64,000 nucleotides of DNA from contig NZ_SODU01000004.1 in assembly GCF_004366075.1 (NCBI RefSeq), forward strand, positions 62,001 to 126,000. The letters are read 5' to 3'. Under the pieces are notes generated by a model, which was not told where the DNA came from, ran no database searches, and saw only the letters and a list, made by a program, of their open reading frames with translations. Of this stretch, positions 34,041-42,784 are shown piece after piece; positions within the stretch are counted from its first letter, which is position 1, and each line of letters begins with the position of its first letter. The position numbers and the translations under genes are program-made. The DNA is from Kribbella pratensis. Lineage in GTDB: Bacteria; Actinomycetota; Actinomycetes; Propionibacteriales; Kribbellaceae.

Positions 34041-34054
34041 CGGACATCTGTCCG
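34041..34054. promoter_or_regulatory. IclR-type operator 1 (CGGAC-N4-GTCCG)
   Basis: CGGAC ATCT GTCCG, a perfect 5-4-5 inverted repeat near the expected transcript start of the CoA transferase operon. The same repeat occurs at 34150 at the opposite promoter. Confidence 0.65.
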
Positions 34055-34057
34055 CAC

Positions 34058-34086
34058 AGTCTCGATCTCCTCACATGACCTGTCAA
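34058..34086 (-). promoter_or_regulatory. Promoter of the CoA-transferase operon
   Basis: Minus strand TTGACA (34086-34081), 17 bases, GAGACT (34063-34058). The -35 is perfect and the -10 weak. The predicted start lies inside operator 1. Confidence 0.5.
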
Positions 34087-34093
34087 CAGGCCC

Positions 34094-34122
34094 TTGACAC
34101 CATCGGGCAGCGCTCAGATAGT
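34094..34122 (+). promoter_or_regulatory. Promoter of the amidohydrolase-iclR operon
   Basis: TTGACA (34094-34099), 17 bases, GATAGT (34117-34122). Its -35 is 7 bases from the -35 of the opposite promoter. Operator 2 lies about 20-35 bases downstream of the expected start. Confidence 0.55.
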
Positions 34123-34149
34123 GAGCCTGACCGCCCCTTGACCGTCATG

Positions 34150-34163
34150 CGGACGTATGTCCG
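34150..34163. promoter_or_regulatory. IclR-type operator 2 (CGGAC-N4-GTCCG)
   Basis: CGGAC GTAT GTCCG, same arms and spacer length as operator 1. It lies between promoter and start codon of the amidohydrolase gene, where a repressor would act as a roadblock. An IclR gene is the second gene of the transcript. Confidence 0.65.
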
Positions 34164-34184
34164 GGCAACTCCTTGGAGGCATCG

Positions 34185-35633
34185 ATGACCACAGTGCTGT
34201 TGCGGGGCGGGACCGTGCTGACCATGGACGACCAGCACACGGTCGTCACGGACGGCGACGTACTGATCGACGGCGACCGGATCGCGGCCGTCGGACAGCC
34301 CGGCCAACGGCTCGACGTACCCGAGGGCACCCAGGTCGTCGACGCGTCCGGCGGCATCGTGATGCCGGGCATGATCGACACGCACCGGCACATGTGGCAG
34401 ACCGCGATGCGCGCGTACGGCGCCGACTGGACGCTCACGCAGTACTTCGTCTGGTACTACCTCGAGCACGGCAAGATCTTCCGCCCGGAGGACATCCACG
34501 CGGGCAACCTGACGTCGGCGTGGGAGTCGCTCGAGGCCGGCGTCACGACCACGGTCGACTGGTCGCACGGGCTGCAGAGCGTCGAGCACGCCGAGGCTGC
34601 CGTGGACGCGTTGCGCGCCGTACCCGGCCGATTCGTCCTTGCCTACGGCAACATCCAGGCCGGCCCGTGGGAGTGGACCGCGGATCCGTCTGTGCGCGCT
34701 TTCCTGGAACGGCTGCGCGACGACGCGCAGCTCGGTCTGCAGCTGGCCTTCGACGTGACCGGTGACCCGGCCTTCCCGGAGCGGGCCGCGTTCGAGGTCG
34801 CGCGCGAGCTCGGGCTCGGCGTCACCACCCATGCGGGCGTCTGGGGTGCGACCAACGACAACGGCATCAAGCTGATGCACGAGAACGGCTTCATGACACC
34901 GCAGAACATCTACGTCCACGCGGCCACCCTCACCACGGACTCGTACCAGCGGATCGCCGCGACCGGCGGCTCGATCTCGGTCTCCACCGAGTCAGAGCAG
35001 AGTGCCGGCCAGGGCTACCCGCCGACCTGGCAGGTACGCCGCCACAACATTCCGGTGTCGCTGTCGATGGACACCAGCGTGTGGTGGAGCGGCGACCTGT
35101 TCAGCGCGATGCGGACCACGCTCGGCGCGGACCGGGCCCGTGAGCACCTGGAGGCGCACATGAAGGGCGACACGGTGACCCACAGCCACCTGCGGGCCGA
35201 ACACGTCGTCGACTGGGCGACCCGCGGCGGTGCCCGGGCGCTCGGCCGCGAAGACCTCGGCAGCCTCGAACCGGGCAAGAAGGCCGACGTGATCCTGATC
35301 AAGAACGACGCGTCACCGGTGTCGTTCCCGCTCATCAATCCCTACGGCCAGGTGGCGTTCCAGGCCCAGCGCGGCGACGTGCACACGGTGATCGTCGACG
35401 GCCAGGTGGTCAAGCACGACCACCAGTTGGTGGGTTGCGACCTGACCGCCGTACGACGGGAGGTCGAGGCGACCGTCGCCCACTTGCGGTCGGCGCTCGG
35501 TGAGGAGGCCTGGCAGAGCGGGATGAACCCGGAGCTGCCGGAGGGCGAGGTGCTCGACAATCCGTACCAGTACACGGCGTACAAGTCCGACTCGACCCGC
35601 GAGGCGCGTGGCACCATCTTCGGTGAGCACTAG
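34185..35633 (+). CDS. Amidohydrolase (TrzN/chlorohydrolase-like, metal-dependent)
   Basis: 482 residues of the cyclic amidohydrolase/deaminase superfamily. GGIVMPGMIDTHRHMWQT gives the HxH metal motif, GLGVTTHAGVWG and NIYVHAATLTTD further metal histidines, and VSLSMDTSVWWSGDLFSAMR the catalytic Asp; GSLEPGKKADVILI is the typical end of the barrel domain. Members deaminate or dechlorinate N-heterocycles or hydrolyse ring amides. GGAGG precedes the ATG at 34185. First gene of a plus-strand set with an IclR regulator and a VOC protein, divergent from the dioxygenase operon, so it may deliver the ring substrate or a precursor. Confidence 0.88.
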   Translation: MTTVLLRGGTVLTMDDQHTVVTDGDVLIDGDRIAAVGQPGQRLDVPEGTQVVDASGGIVMPGMIDTHRHMWQTAMRAYGADWTLTQYFVWYYLEHGKIFRPEDIHAGNLTSAWESLEAGVTTTVDWSHGLQSVEHAEAAVDALRAVPGRFVLAYGNIQAGPWEWTADPSVRAFLERLRDDAQLGLQLAFDVTGDPAFPERAAFEVARELGLGVTTHAGVWGATNDNGIKLMHENGFMTPQNIYVHAATLTTDSYQRIAATGGSISVSTESEQSAGQGYPPTWQVRRHNIPVSLSMDTSVWWSGDLFSAMRTTLGADRAREHLEAHMKGDTVTHSHLRAEHVVDWATRGGARALGREDLGSLEPGKKADVILIKNDASPVSFPLINPYGQVAFQAQRGDVHTVIVDGQVVKHDHQLVGCDLTAVRREVEATVAHLRSALGEEAWQSGMNPELPEGEVLDNPYQYTAYKSDSTREARGTIFGEH

Positions 35634-35656
35634 TCGAGCAACAGGAGGACGACAAA

Positions 35657-36478
35657 ATGGCAGGCCGTGGCGCAGGTCCGGACTTCGTCGAGTCACTGGC
35701 TCGTGGGCTGGACGTGCTCGCCTGCTTCGACGTCGACCACCGCACCATGTCGCTCACCGAGGTAGCGGCCGCGGCCGGTCTGGCCCGGCCGACCGCGCGC
35801 CGGCTGCTGCTGACGCTGGAGGAACTCGGCTTCGTCCGCACCACCGACGGCTCGTTCCAGCTCACGCCCAAGGTGCTGACGCTCGGCATGGCGTACGTCG
35901 GTTCGCTCGGCCTGTGGGACATCGCGAGGCCGCATCTCGAGACGCTCGTCGCACGCACCGGCGAGTCCTCGTCGATGGCACAGCTCGACGGCTCGGACAT
36001 CGTGTACGTCGCCCGCGTGTCGGTGCCGAAACTGATCGCGTTGCGGGTCGACATCGGGACCAGGTTCCCGGCTGCGCAGACGTCGCAGGGCAAGGTGCTG
36101 CTCGCAGCGCTCTCCCCCGATGCGCTCGCCGACGTTCTCGCGCAGCCGAGCCGCGCCGGACTGCCGCCGTACATCGGCCGGACCGCGGAACAACTGCGTG
36201 ACGAGTTGACCGAGATCCGGGCGCGCGGCTGGGCGCTGGCCGACGAGGAGCTCGCGCCGGGCGTCCGCTCCGTCGCGGCACCGGTGCGCGACGGCACGGG
36301 CACCGTGCGGGCCGCGATGAACGTCACCGTGCACGCTGCCGAGACGTCGGTCGACACGCTGCTGCACGACCATTTGCCGTTGTTGCTGCGTACGGCGGGT
36401 GACGTCAGCGCGGAGTGGGCCCTGTGGCAGTCGCGCCCGCACGTCGAGGTCGAGCAACGGGACGAAACGACTGCTTGA
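35657..36478 (+). CDS. IclR-family transcriptional regulator
   Basis: 273 residues. N-terminal winged helix ([50 protein letters not shown]) and the IclR effector domain ([82 protein letters not shown]). This is the PcaR/PobR-like type that controls aromatic acid catabolism. Twenty-three bases behind the amidohydrolase gene. Likely binds the two CGGAC-N4-GTCCG sites. Confidence 0.93.
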   Translation: MAGRGAGPDFVESLARGLDVLACFDVDHRTMSLTEVAAAAGLARPTARRLLLTLEELGFVRTTDGSFQLTPKVLTLGMAYVGSLGLWDIARPHLETLVARTGESSSMAQLDGSDIVYVARVSVPKLIALRVDIGTRFPAAQTSQGKVLLAALSPDALADVLAQPSRAGLPPYIGRTAEQLRDELTEIRARGWALADEELAPGVRSVAAPVRDGTGTVRAAMNVTVHAAETSVDTLLHDHLPLLLRTAGDVSAEWALWQSRPHVEVEQRDETTA

Positions 36479-36486
36479 ATGGTGGT

Positions 36487-36918
36487 ATGACTGTTCTCGA
36501 CTCGCCCATTCCCCGGTTCCATCTCGCGATGCCGGTCGACGACCTGGACGCGGCGCGGCGCTTCTACGGCGAGGTGCTCGGCCTCGAACAGGGCCGCAGC
36601 TCCGACACCTGGATCGACTGGAACCTGCGCGGCCACCAGTTCGTCACCCACGTCGCGCCTGAGAAGACGAAGCGCATCCACAACCCGGTCGACGGCCACG
36701 ACGTACCGGTGCCGCACTTCGGGCTGATCCTGACCGTCGACGAGTTCCAGACCTTCGCCGAACGGCTGAAGGCGGCCGGCACCGAGTTCGTCATCGAGCC
36801 GTACGTGCGGTTCCAGGGCCAGACCGGTGAGCAGTGGACGATGTTCTTCCTCGACCCGGCCGGGAACGCCCTGGAGTTCAAGGCGTTCGCGGACGACTCC
36901 CAGGTGTTCGCTGCCTGA
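36487..36918 (+). CDS. VOC-family (glyoxalase/bleomycin resistance) protein
   Basis: 143 residues with the paired beta-alpha-beta-beta-beta modules of the vicinal oxygen chelate fold: [64 protein letters not shown]. The metal ligands H (FHLAM), H (PHFGL) and E (LEFKAF) are present, so it may be a metal-dependent lyase, isomerase or dioxygenase acting in the same catabolic island. Start 8 bases after the iclR stop. Confidence 0.88.
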   Translation: MTVLDSPIPRFHLAMPVDDLDAARRFYGEVLGLEQGRSSDTWIDWNLRGHQFVTHVAPEKTKRIHNPVDGHDVPVPHFGLILTVDEFQTFAERLKAAGTEFVIEPYVRFQGQTGEQWTMFFLDPAGNALEFKAFADDSQVFAA

Positions 36919-36927
36919 GCAGAGAGA

Positions 36928-37386
36928 CTAGGGAGTGATCCAGCCGGTCAGGATCGTCGTACCGGACTGCGTCGTGCAGACCAGGCGGTAGGGAATGTTC
37001 GGCGGCGGGCCGAGCACGAAGAACCCGAGTTCGTCGATCTCCGCTTCGGCCAGCTTGCCGCCGTCACCGCGGGCCGTGACCGTGCCGACCTCGGGCGGGT
37101 CGAGCTGGCCCAGGACGGCGTTCGGCGTCAGCTCGAGCTCGACCGTCCAGCCGTCCGAGGCGAACGTGAGCGACCGCAAGATCGCGCTCTCCGAGCGGAT
37201 CGCGAGCGCGTCCAGCGGATCCTGTGCGGAGTCGTAGGTGAGCGCCGCCAGTTCGGCGTCGATGGTCCGCCATGCGAACGCTGCCTTGCCGGCTTCGACG
37301 AAGGCGGGCGGAACGTCGTCCGTGGACGCCAGCGCGTCCCGCAGGGCTTCGATCAGCTTCTCGTCGTCGTGCCATTCCGGATCCAT
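36928..37386 (-). CDS. Protein of unknown function downstream of ECF sigma gene
   Basis: 152 residues. Helical N terminus (DDEKLIEALRDALASTDDVPPAFVEAGKAAFAWRTIDAELAALTYDSA) followed by a beta-rich half (WTVELELTPNAVLGQLDPPEVGTV, YRLVCTTQSGTTILTGWITP). No transmembrane segment or HRSDR-type anti-sigma domain. This protein type commonly follows an ECF sigma gene in Actinobacteria, which makes a regulatory link likely, but its function is not known. ATG at 37386 was chosen; the upstream ATG would overlap the sigma gene. Confidence 0.75.
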   Translation of the reverse strand: MDPEWHDDEKLIEALRDALASTDDVPPAFVEAGKAAFAWRTIDAELAALTYDSAQDPLDALAIRSESAILRSLTFASDGWTVELELTPNAVLGQLDPPEVGTVTARGDGGKLAEAEIDELGFFVLGPPPNIPYRLVCTTQSGTTILTGWITP

Positions 37387-37396
37387 CACGGTGCTC

Positions 37397-37981
37397 TCAC
37401 CCCCTTGTCCTGTCATCGGGTCCGTCCGCCGCCAGCCGTGCCAGCGCGGGTGTCTGTCGTAGCCGGGTCAGGCAGCGGGACCGGTTCGGGCCGATGCTGC
37501 CGATCGGCACCTGGAGCCGCCGGCTGATCTCGTCGTACGGCGCCGGTGGGTCCTGCATCAGCAGCCCGAGCAGCATCTGGCAGCGCCGTGAGAGTTCCGC
37601 GAACGCGGTCCGCAGGATCATCTTGCGTTCGTGCCGCAGGACTTCTTCCTCGGCGATCGCCTGCTCGGGGACGTCGGGCGCCTGCTCGAAGTCCACCGGC
37701 TCGACCCGGCTGGTCGCACGGATCAGCCGGAAGCACTCGCGTTGGGTCGTGGTCGCGATCCAGCCCGGCAACGCAGCCGGCTCGCGCAGACCCGGCAGGT
37801 GCTCGACCAGCCGCAGCCACACGCTCTGTCCGACGTCGTCGATATCCGGCTGCGCCAGGCGGCATCGCCGGCACACCGAATAGACGAGCGGCGCATACCG
37901 CTCCACCAGTTCGTCCCACGCATTCTTATCGCCGTCCCTGGCCCTGGTGACCAGGTCGACGACTGTCGGGTCATCCCGCAT
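37397..37981 (-). CDS. ECF-type RNA polymerase sigma factor
   Basis: 194 residues. Region 2: VTRARDGDKNAWDELVERYAPLVYSVCRRCRLAQPDIDDVGQSVWLRLVEHL; region 4: AFAELSRRCQMLLGLLMQDPPAPYDEISRRLQVPIGSIGPNRSRCLTRLRQ, where SIGPNRSRCL replaces the usual SIGPTRARAL. ATG at 37981 follows GAGAGGGGGCGGC. It lies behind the TPR-CHAT gene and ahead of the 152-residue protein, all on the minus strand. No anti-sigma gene is seen; the neighbouring proteases might regulate it. Confidence 0.92.
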   Translation of the reverse strand: MRDDPTVVDLVTRARDGDKNAWDELVERYAPLVYSVCRRCRLAQPDIDDVGQSVWLRLVEHLPGLREPAALPGWIATTTQRECFRLIRATSRVEPVDFEQAPDVPEQAIAEEEVLRHERKMILRTAFAELSRRCQMLLGLLMQDPPAPYDEISRRLQVPIGSIGPNRSRCLTRLRQTPALARLAADGPDDRTRG

Positions 37982-38059
37982 GCCGCCCCCTCTCTTCACC
38001 GGACCGCTCAGCTATACCTCTCTTACTGGTACAGAGCGATTCGGATGACCGCTGATACA

Positions 38060-40756
38060 TCAAGCCCCGAGTGCAACGAACGAACGACCAGCGGCATCGG
38101 CCACCGGATCACCTCGCGTCTCCAGACGAGCCGCGGCGAATGCTGCCGCCAGCGACTGACCGGCCTGCAGGTTCTCGTGCACGGCGAGCATCAAGGGAGC
38201 GGTTGCGGGGTCGTTCACCGGTACGACACTCGCCAGAATGCCGGCCGCGCCCAACGGGATCAGGCTGCTGCTCAAGCCGAGCAACTCGTCCGCGCCGACC
38301 GGCTTCGCCAGCCCGGAATCGCAACTGGACAAGACCATTCGGTACGGCGCTCTGCGCAGCCGCTCGAAGTCGTACACGGTCAGCGGCCCGTCGTCGAGCC
38401 GCAACGACGAGAACAGCGGACTGTCCGCGCGGAACGTGCCGTGCGCCGCGATGTGCGCGATCCAGGCGCCGTCGAGCTCTCGCAGTACCTTCTCCGCGGT
38501 CGCGTCGCCGTCCGCCAGCACTGTGGCGTCCGGGTACTGCTTCGCCAGCTGCATGACCTCGGCGCGGCCCGCGGACAGACCCGGCCCGAGCACCAGCACG
38601 ACACGACGATCCGACGGCGGCCGCACCTGCCGCGCGCGCAACCAGGTCGCCGCCGACGGCACCACGTTCACGGCTCGATCAGCGAGCGCCGGCACGAGCC
38701 CCCACGGCAACGCGTGCAACCTGCCCGGCGGCACCATCACCACGGGCCGATCCCCGAACAGCTCCTGAGCAGACCCAAGAATCGCGTCCCCCAACCGCGC
38801 ACCCAGCACCTCGAGTGACGGTCCACCTTGAGGTCGACCGTGTGCTCGGGTGTGGGCCAGCCGGCGCAGGCGGAACCGGGAGCGTTCCACCTCGAGTGCT
38901 GCGGCGGACAGCGGGCCGACCTCGTGCCGGGTGATCCGCCCGTCCCGCACCACCACCGCGTGCAGCACACCACCAACCTCAACCAGCTCGACAAGCAGGG
39001 TCTCGCCGAGCGCCCCCACCAACTCGTCAACGTCGAACCGAAGCAACCCGCCCGTCGCCATCACCCCGCCCGCAGCCGTGCCCTTCGCCCCGAGCGCGCC
39101 TGCGCCTCCGGGCCTGCTCGCCGCCCCACCCTTCATCCCATTCGCTGCCCCGCGCAGTGCGCTGCCCTGGGCTCGTAGGACTCGGTCTCGGACTGCTTTC
39201 TCCAGGCGGCGGCGTTCCTTCTCCAGGGACGGATCGGGTGACCCGTCCAGCCGTCGTACGACGTCCCGCAAGGCCGCGAGCTCGCCGACGAGTTGCTCGT
39301 CGTCCGGTGGACGCACCGGCGGCACCCCGAGCGCGGTCGCCCGCCACCGCTCACCCCAACTCAGCAACCGCCGCGGATCGTCGCGCCGCAACGCGTCCCG
39401 CAGCGCCAGCTCCGCCAACTCGGCACCATGCCCCGTCGCCAACGCCCGCAACTCGGTCGCGCCCATCGCCAGCCGATGCTCGTCCAACGCATCCAGCCCA
39501 CGACCGCACGCCGACAACATCCCTCGCACGTCACTCCGCGCCTCGGCCCGCAACGCCTTCCCCAACCACGCCGCACTCCGGGCGATCGGCGGCGCGTCCT
39601 TGCTGTGCCGCCCCGCCAACTCCAGCTGACGATCCGCGGCCCGAGCCCGCCCCTCGGCCAACGCCAACCGCCCCGCCAGCAGATGCGCGGCCGACGCCTC
39701 CGACGCACCCAACGTATCCAGCCGGCCAGCCACCGCGCTGACGCGTCGAAGGAGCCGCTCTCCGCGTTCTCCCGACTGATACCGCGCCTCCAGCAGCACC
39801 ATCGACGAACGCACCGACCACCACTCCCGGCGCTGCGCCGAGAACAACCGCCGCGCCCGATCCGCCCGCTCCTGTGCCGCCGCCGGATCCCCCGCCGCCA
39901 ACGCAGCGGTCGCGGCCGCGAACAACAGTTCCCCGCGTTTGGTCGCCGTACCGCCCTCGGCCGCGACGGCCTGATCCATCTCCGCCAGCGCCTCTGTACT
40001 GAGCCCGGCCGCGAGCAGTACGCCGCACCGATCGATCGCCAGATCCGGCCACACCATACCGACTGCCGCGAACCGCCGGCCCGCTTCGTCCAGGTACCGC
40101 AGCGCTGCGGGCAGATCGCCTCGCGAGTACGCGACCAATCCCCGATTCTGCCGGGCCTCGGCGTACTCGAACTCCTGACCGGTCGCGGCGTACAACTTCT
40201 CCGCAACCGCGAAATCCGCATCCGCGCGCAACGTGGCGCCCAAAGCGAGTTGGATGAATCCGCGATAGTTCCGCGACCGCGCCTCCCAGACCTGATCGCC
40301 CGAACGCCGCAACCGCGTGATCGCGGCCCGCAGATCGTCGAGCGCCTCGCGATGCCGCCCGAGGACCAGCAGTACGTCGGCGCGCCGTAGCAGCACCCGC
40401 CCGGTCAGCGCACCGCGGCTGAGGTCGACCGCACGATCGAGCCGCGCCAGACCCTCCCGGCTCCGGCCCGCGCGACCCAGCGTTGCGCCCAACGTGGCAA
40501 GGACATCCGCCTGCCGCTCCGACCGCCCGGACTGTTCCGCCAGCCGCAGCGCGGTGCGCAACTCGCGGACCGCCGTGGTCACGTCGCCGAGCTGCCGCAG
40601 ACTGATACCCCAGGCCTGGTGCGCGATCGACGCCTCGACCGCCGCCGGCGCACCAGCCAGCAGCGACCGCGCCGACGCGATCGCGTCGTGCGGACGTGAC
40701 AACGCGAGAGGCAGCAGATTTTCTGCCGCCTCGGCGCTCCCCCCTGCCGTCGGCAT
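38060..40756 (-). CDS. TPR-CHAT caspase-like protease
   Basis: 898 residues. The N-terminal 500 are an array of TPR-like helix pairs (for example LRRADVLLVLGRHREALDDLRAAITRLRRSGD, YAEARQNRGLVAYSRGDLPAALRYLDEAGRRF). From about residue 590 a CHAT (caspase HetF associated with TPRs) domain follows, with the catalytic histidine in AWIAHIAAHGTFRADSPLFSSLRL and the cysteine in RMVLSSCDSGLAKPVGADELLGL. Between them lies a basic, Gly/Ala-rich linker. It is probably a cytoplasmic cysteine protease activated through its TPR part. The ATG at 40756 lacks a clear ribosome site. Divergent from a subtilase gene only 48 bases away and followed by an ECF sigma gene. Confidence 0.88.
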   Translation of the reverse strand: MPTAGGSAEAAENLLPLALSRPHDAIASARSLLAGAPAAVEASIAHQAWGISLRQLGDVTTAVRELRTALRLAEQSGRSERQADVLATLGATLGRAGRSREGLARLDRAVDLSRGALTGRVLLRRADVLLVLGRHREALDDLRAAITRLRRSGDQVWEARSRNYRGFIQLALGATLRADADFAVAEKLYAATGQEFEYAEARQNRGLVAYSRGDLPAALRYLDEAGRRFAAVGMVWPDLAIDRCGVLLAAGLSTEALAEMDQAVAAEGGTATKRGELLFAAATAALAAGDPAAAQERADRARRLFSAQRREWWSVRSSMVLLEARYQSGERGERLLRRVSAVAGRLDTLGASEASAAHLLAGRLALAEGRARAADRQLELAGRHSKDAPPIARSAAWLGKALRAEARSDVRGMLSACGRGLDALDEHRLAMGATELRALATGHGAELAELALRDALRRDDPRRLLSWGERWRATALGVPPVRPPDDEQLVGELAALRDVVRRLDGSPDPSLEKERRRLEKAVRDRVLRAQGSALRGAANGMKGGAASRPGGAGALGAKGTAAGGVMATGGLLRFDVDELVGALGETLLVELVEVGGVLHAVVVRDGRITRHEVGPLSAAALEVERSRFRLRRLAHTRAHGRPQGGPSLEVLGARLGDAILGSAQELFGDRPVVMVPPGRLHALPWGLVPALADRAVNVVPSAATWLRARQVRPPSDRRVVLVLGPGLSAGRAEVMQLAKQYPDATVLADGDATAEKVLRELDGAWIAHIAAHGTFRADSPLFSSLRLDDGPLTVYDFERLRRAPYRMVLSSCDSGLAKPVGADELLGLSSSLIPLGAAGILASVVPVNDPATAPLMLAVHENLQAGQSLAAAFAAARLETRGDPVADAAGRSFVALGA

Positions 40757-40804
40757 TCTGGAATAGTATCGGGCATTTCGACTGTCCAGGGGGGATGTAG
40801 GGAA

Positions 40805-42079
40805 ATGGAAAATCAAACGACCGAACGAAAGTACATTGCGCAGATCGAGCTGATTCTCAGAGCATTCGAGGGTCAGGTCGAGGTTTTCCCGGAGGACTGG
40901 GAGAAGCGGCCGGAGGGGGCCGACTACCTGTACCGCACCGGAGCGGTCCTGGTACGCGACAAGGACGTCCCGCGAGTGATCGAGCTTTTCCAGGGCGGCC
41001 GTCCGGACGACGGCGGGATCGGCGGCGTCACCCGGTTGCTGCTGCCGGACCGCGTGCCACCCGAAGCGCCGGAAGATCGCTCGCTCACCCAACGATTCCT
41101 CAAGTACGCCGACCTGCGGCTCGGCCGCGGTGTCGTCACGCCGGAGCACCTGTTCTACGTGACGCCGAGCGTCAGCCCGTGCCCGGCGACCGAGCCCGAG
41201 GAGGTCATGCCCGGTACTCCGCCGGACCCGGTACTGCCCACGCCGTTCCTGTCCGCGGGCGCCGCGGACGGTCGCGGGGTGAAGGTCGTCGTACTCGATG
41301 TGGGCTGGTCCGACGCGCCCGCGGCGTACTGGCTGAACGGGGTGAGCGGCGATCCGGAGAACGCGTTCGACGGGTCCGGGCACATCAAGCCGTACGCCGG
41401 TCACGGGACCTTCATCGCCGGAGTGATGCGGGCGATCGCGCGCAACGTGGAGATAGTGGTGAAGAGCTACTTCACCACGGCCGGCGCGATGTGGGAGTTC
41501 GATCTCGCGCAGGCACTGGACGAGATCCTCGATCTGGCGCCCGACATCATCAGCCTGTCGGCGGGCACCAGGACGCGATTCGACCTCGCGCCGCTCGCTC
41601 TGGACGTCTTCATCCAGACCCGGCTGAACCGCGTCAACGGCCTCACGCTGGTCGCGGCGGCGGGTAACGAGTCGTCCAGGGACTACTTCTGGCCGGCCGC
41701 GTTCCCCGAGGCTGTGGGCGTCGGAGCGCTGGCGGACAACGGGCGGGACCGGGCGTCGTTCAGCAACTTCGGTGGCTGGGTCGACGTCTATGCACCGGGC
41801 GAGCACTTGGTGAACGCGTTCCTGACCGGCGACTACGAGTGCACCGAACCGCCGAACACCGGCCAGCTTCGCTCGTTCCAGGGCATGGCCCGGTGGAGCG
41901 GTACGTCGTTCGCGACGCCGCTCGTGGCCGGTCTGATCGCCGGCCGCATGTCGGTCACCGGTGAGAGCGCCAAGCAGGCGGCCGACGCCCTGCTGGCCTT
42001 CGCGCTCACGCAACCCGAGCCGGGCACCGGGCCGGTCCTGCGGGCCGGCGACGCGCTCGGGTCACTCGGCCAGAACTAA
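40805..42079 (+). CDS. Intracellular S8 (subtilisin-like) serine protease
   Basis: 424 residues, no signal peptide. About 150 N-terminal residues of unknown type precede the S8 domain. Catalytic Asp in VKVVVLDVGWSDAP, His in YAGHGTFIAGVM, oxyanion Asn in LVAAAGNESSRD, Ser in WSGTSFATPLVAGLIAG. Good ribosome site GGGGGGATGTAGGGAA. It is divergent from the TPR-CHAT protease and shares a 48-base promoter region with it, so the two proteases are probably made together. The N-terminal region may be an inhibitor or recognition domain. Confidence 0.9.
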   Translation: MENQTTERKYIAQIELILRAFEGQVEVFPEDWEKRPEGADYLYRTGAVLVRDKDVPRVIELFQGGRPDDGGIGGVTRLLLPDRVPPEAPEDRSLTQRFLKYADLRLGRGVVTPEHLFYVTPSVSPCPATEPEEVMPGTPPDPVLPTPFLSAGAADGRGVKVVVLDVGWSDAPAAYWLNGVSGDPENAFDGSGHIKPYAGHGTFIAGVMRAIARNVEIVVKSYFTTAGAMWEFDLAQALDEILDLAPDIISLSAGTRTRFDLAPLALDVFIQTRLNRVNGLTLVAAAGNESSRDYFWPAAFPEAVGVGALADNGRDRASFSNFGGWVDVYAPGEHLVNAFLTGDYECTEPPNTGQLRSFQGMARWSGTSFATPLVAGLIAGRMSVTGESAKQAADALLAFALTQPEPGTGPVLRAGDALGSLGQN

Positions 42080-42085
42080 CGCGCC

Positions 42086-42134
42086 GACGCGGTGCGGATT
42101 TCCGGCCTGGCCGCCCGGACTCTCGCACCGCGTC
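42086..42134. terminator. Hairpin after the subtilase gene
   Basis: GACGCGGTGCG (42086-42096) and CGCACCGCGTC (42124-42134), an 11-base perfect stem 7 bases behind the stop. The rest of this 175-base gap shows no gene. Confidence 0.55.
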
Positions 42135-42254
42135 AGCTCCCCCTCTTGCGTGCCCCCGCGCCGCCCTCCCCCCTGCAGCGGCCCGAAGGCCTCCCCCCAC
42201 TTCTGCGGAGTCACCCTCGGTGCGGGTTGATACATCCGGTTGTCCGGAAAGTTT

Positions 42255-42647
42255 TCAACGGCTGGGCGGCTGCGGGTGCTCACAAAGGAACGGTGCCCGG
42301 TGACCGCCGGAGTGGTAGCTGTACTGCTTGCCGCCGGCCTCGAGGACCGTCCGGTTCCCCGGCACCAGCGCCTGGGTGTAGCGCATCCCCGGCTCCGGGC
42401 AGCCGAGGCTGCCGTCCGGCCAGGTGACGTCCTCGGAGCTGACGACTGACACCTGCGCCGCATCCACGCCCAGCCGCTTGGTGAGATCAGCCTTGGCTTG
42501 ATCGACCACACTTCCACCCGGCTCGGAACTATTGCTACTGCTACTGCTGCTCGGCGTCATCGACGGTTGTCCTCCAGTCACGGATTCATTGCCACACGCA
42601 ACCAAAAGTACGGCTGCCGCCAGCACGGTCGTCACACTGCGCATCAT
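42255..42647 (-). CDS. Small lipoprotein of unknown function
   Basis: 130 residues. Signal sequence with lipobox LLVACG, then a serine/proline-rich linker and a compact domain VVDQAKADLTKRLGVDAAQVSVVSSEDVTWPDGSLGCPEPGM, with two further cysteines (GCPEPG and FLCEHP) that may pair. The same WPDGSLGCP pattern occurs in many small actinobacterial lipoproteins of unknown role. ATG at 42647 has GGGAGG 5 bases upstream. Divergent from the PhoX-like gene. Confidence 0.8.
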   Translation of the reverse strand: MMRSVTTVLAAAVLLVACGNESVTGGQPSMTPSSSSSSNSSEPGGSVVDQAKADLTKRLGVDAAQVSVVSSEDVTWPDGSLGCPEPGMRYTQALVPGNRTVLEAGGKQYSYHSGGHRAPFLCEHPQPPSR

Positions 42648-42699
42648 GATCACCTCCCACAGTAGACGTCTCCCCCAGCCGGTTCGTTGCAGGTCTTTT

Positions 42700-42721
42700 G
42701 TTCAAGTTCTGTTTGCCGTCC
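42700..42721 (+). promoter_or_regulatory. Possible PHO box before PhoX-like gene
   Basis: GTTCAAGTTCT directly followed by GTTTGCCGTCC: two 11-base units starting GTT(C/T), similar to PhoP direct repeats (GTTCACC-type) and placed 64 bases before a phosphatase-like gene. The second unit is poor. Confidence 0.3.
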
Positions 42722-42784
42722 GGCAGCCGTCGGCGTGGAGGATCGCGGCAACGTCCCGTCCACGTAGTCAGCAGGAGTCAAGCC

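Noticed and set aside
40757-42013. N-terminal extension of the CHAT protein to 1317 residues
   Set aside because: The extra part lies antisense to the subtilase gene with its full catalytic triad and looks like a low-complexity shadow.
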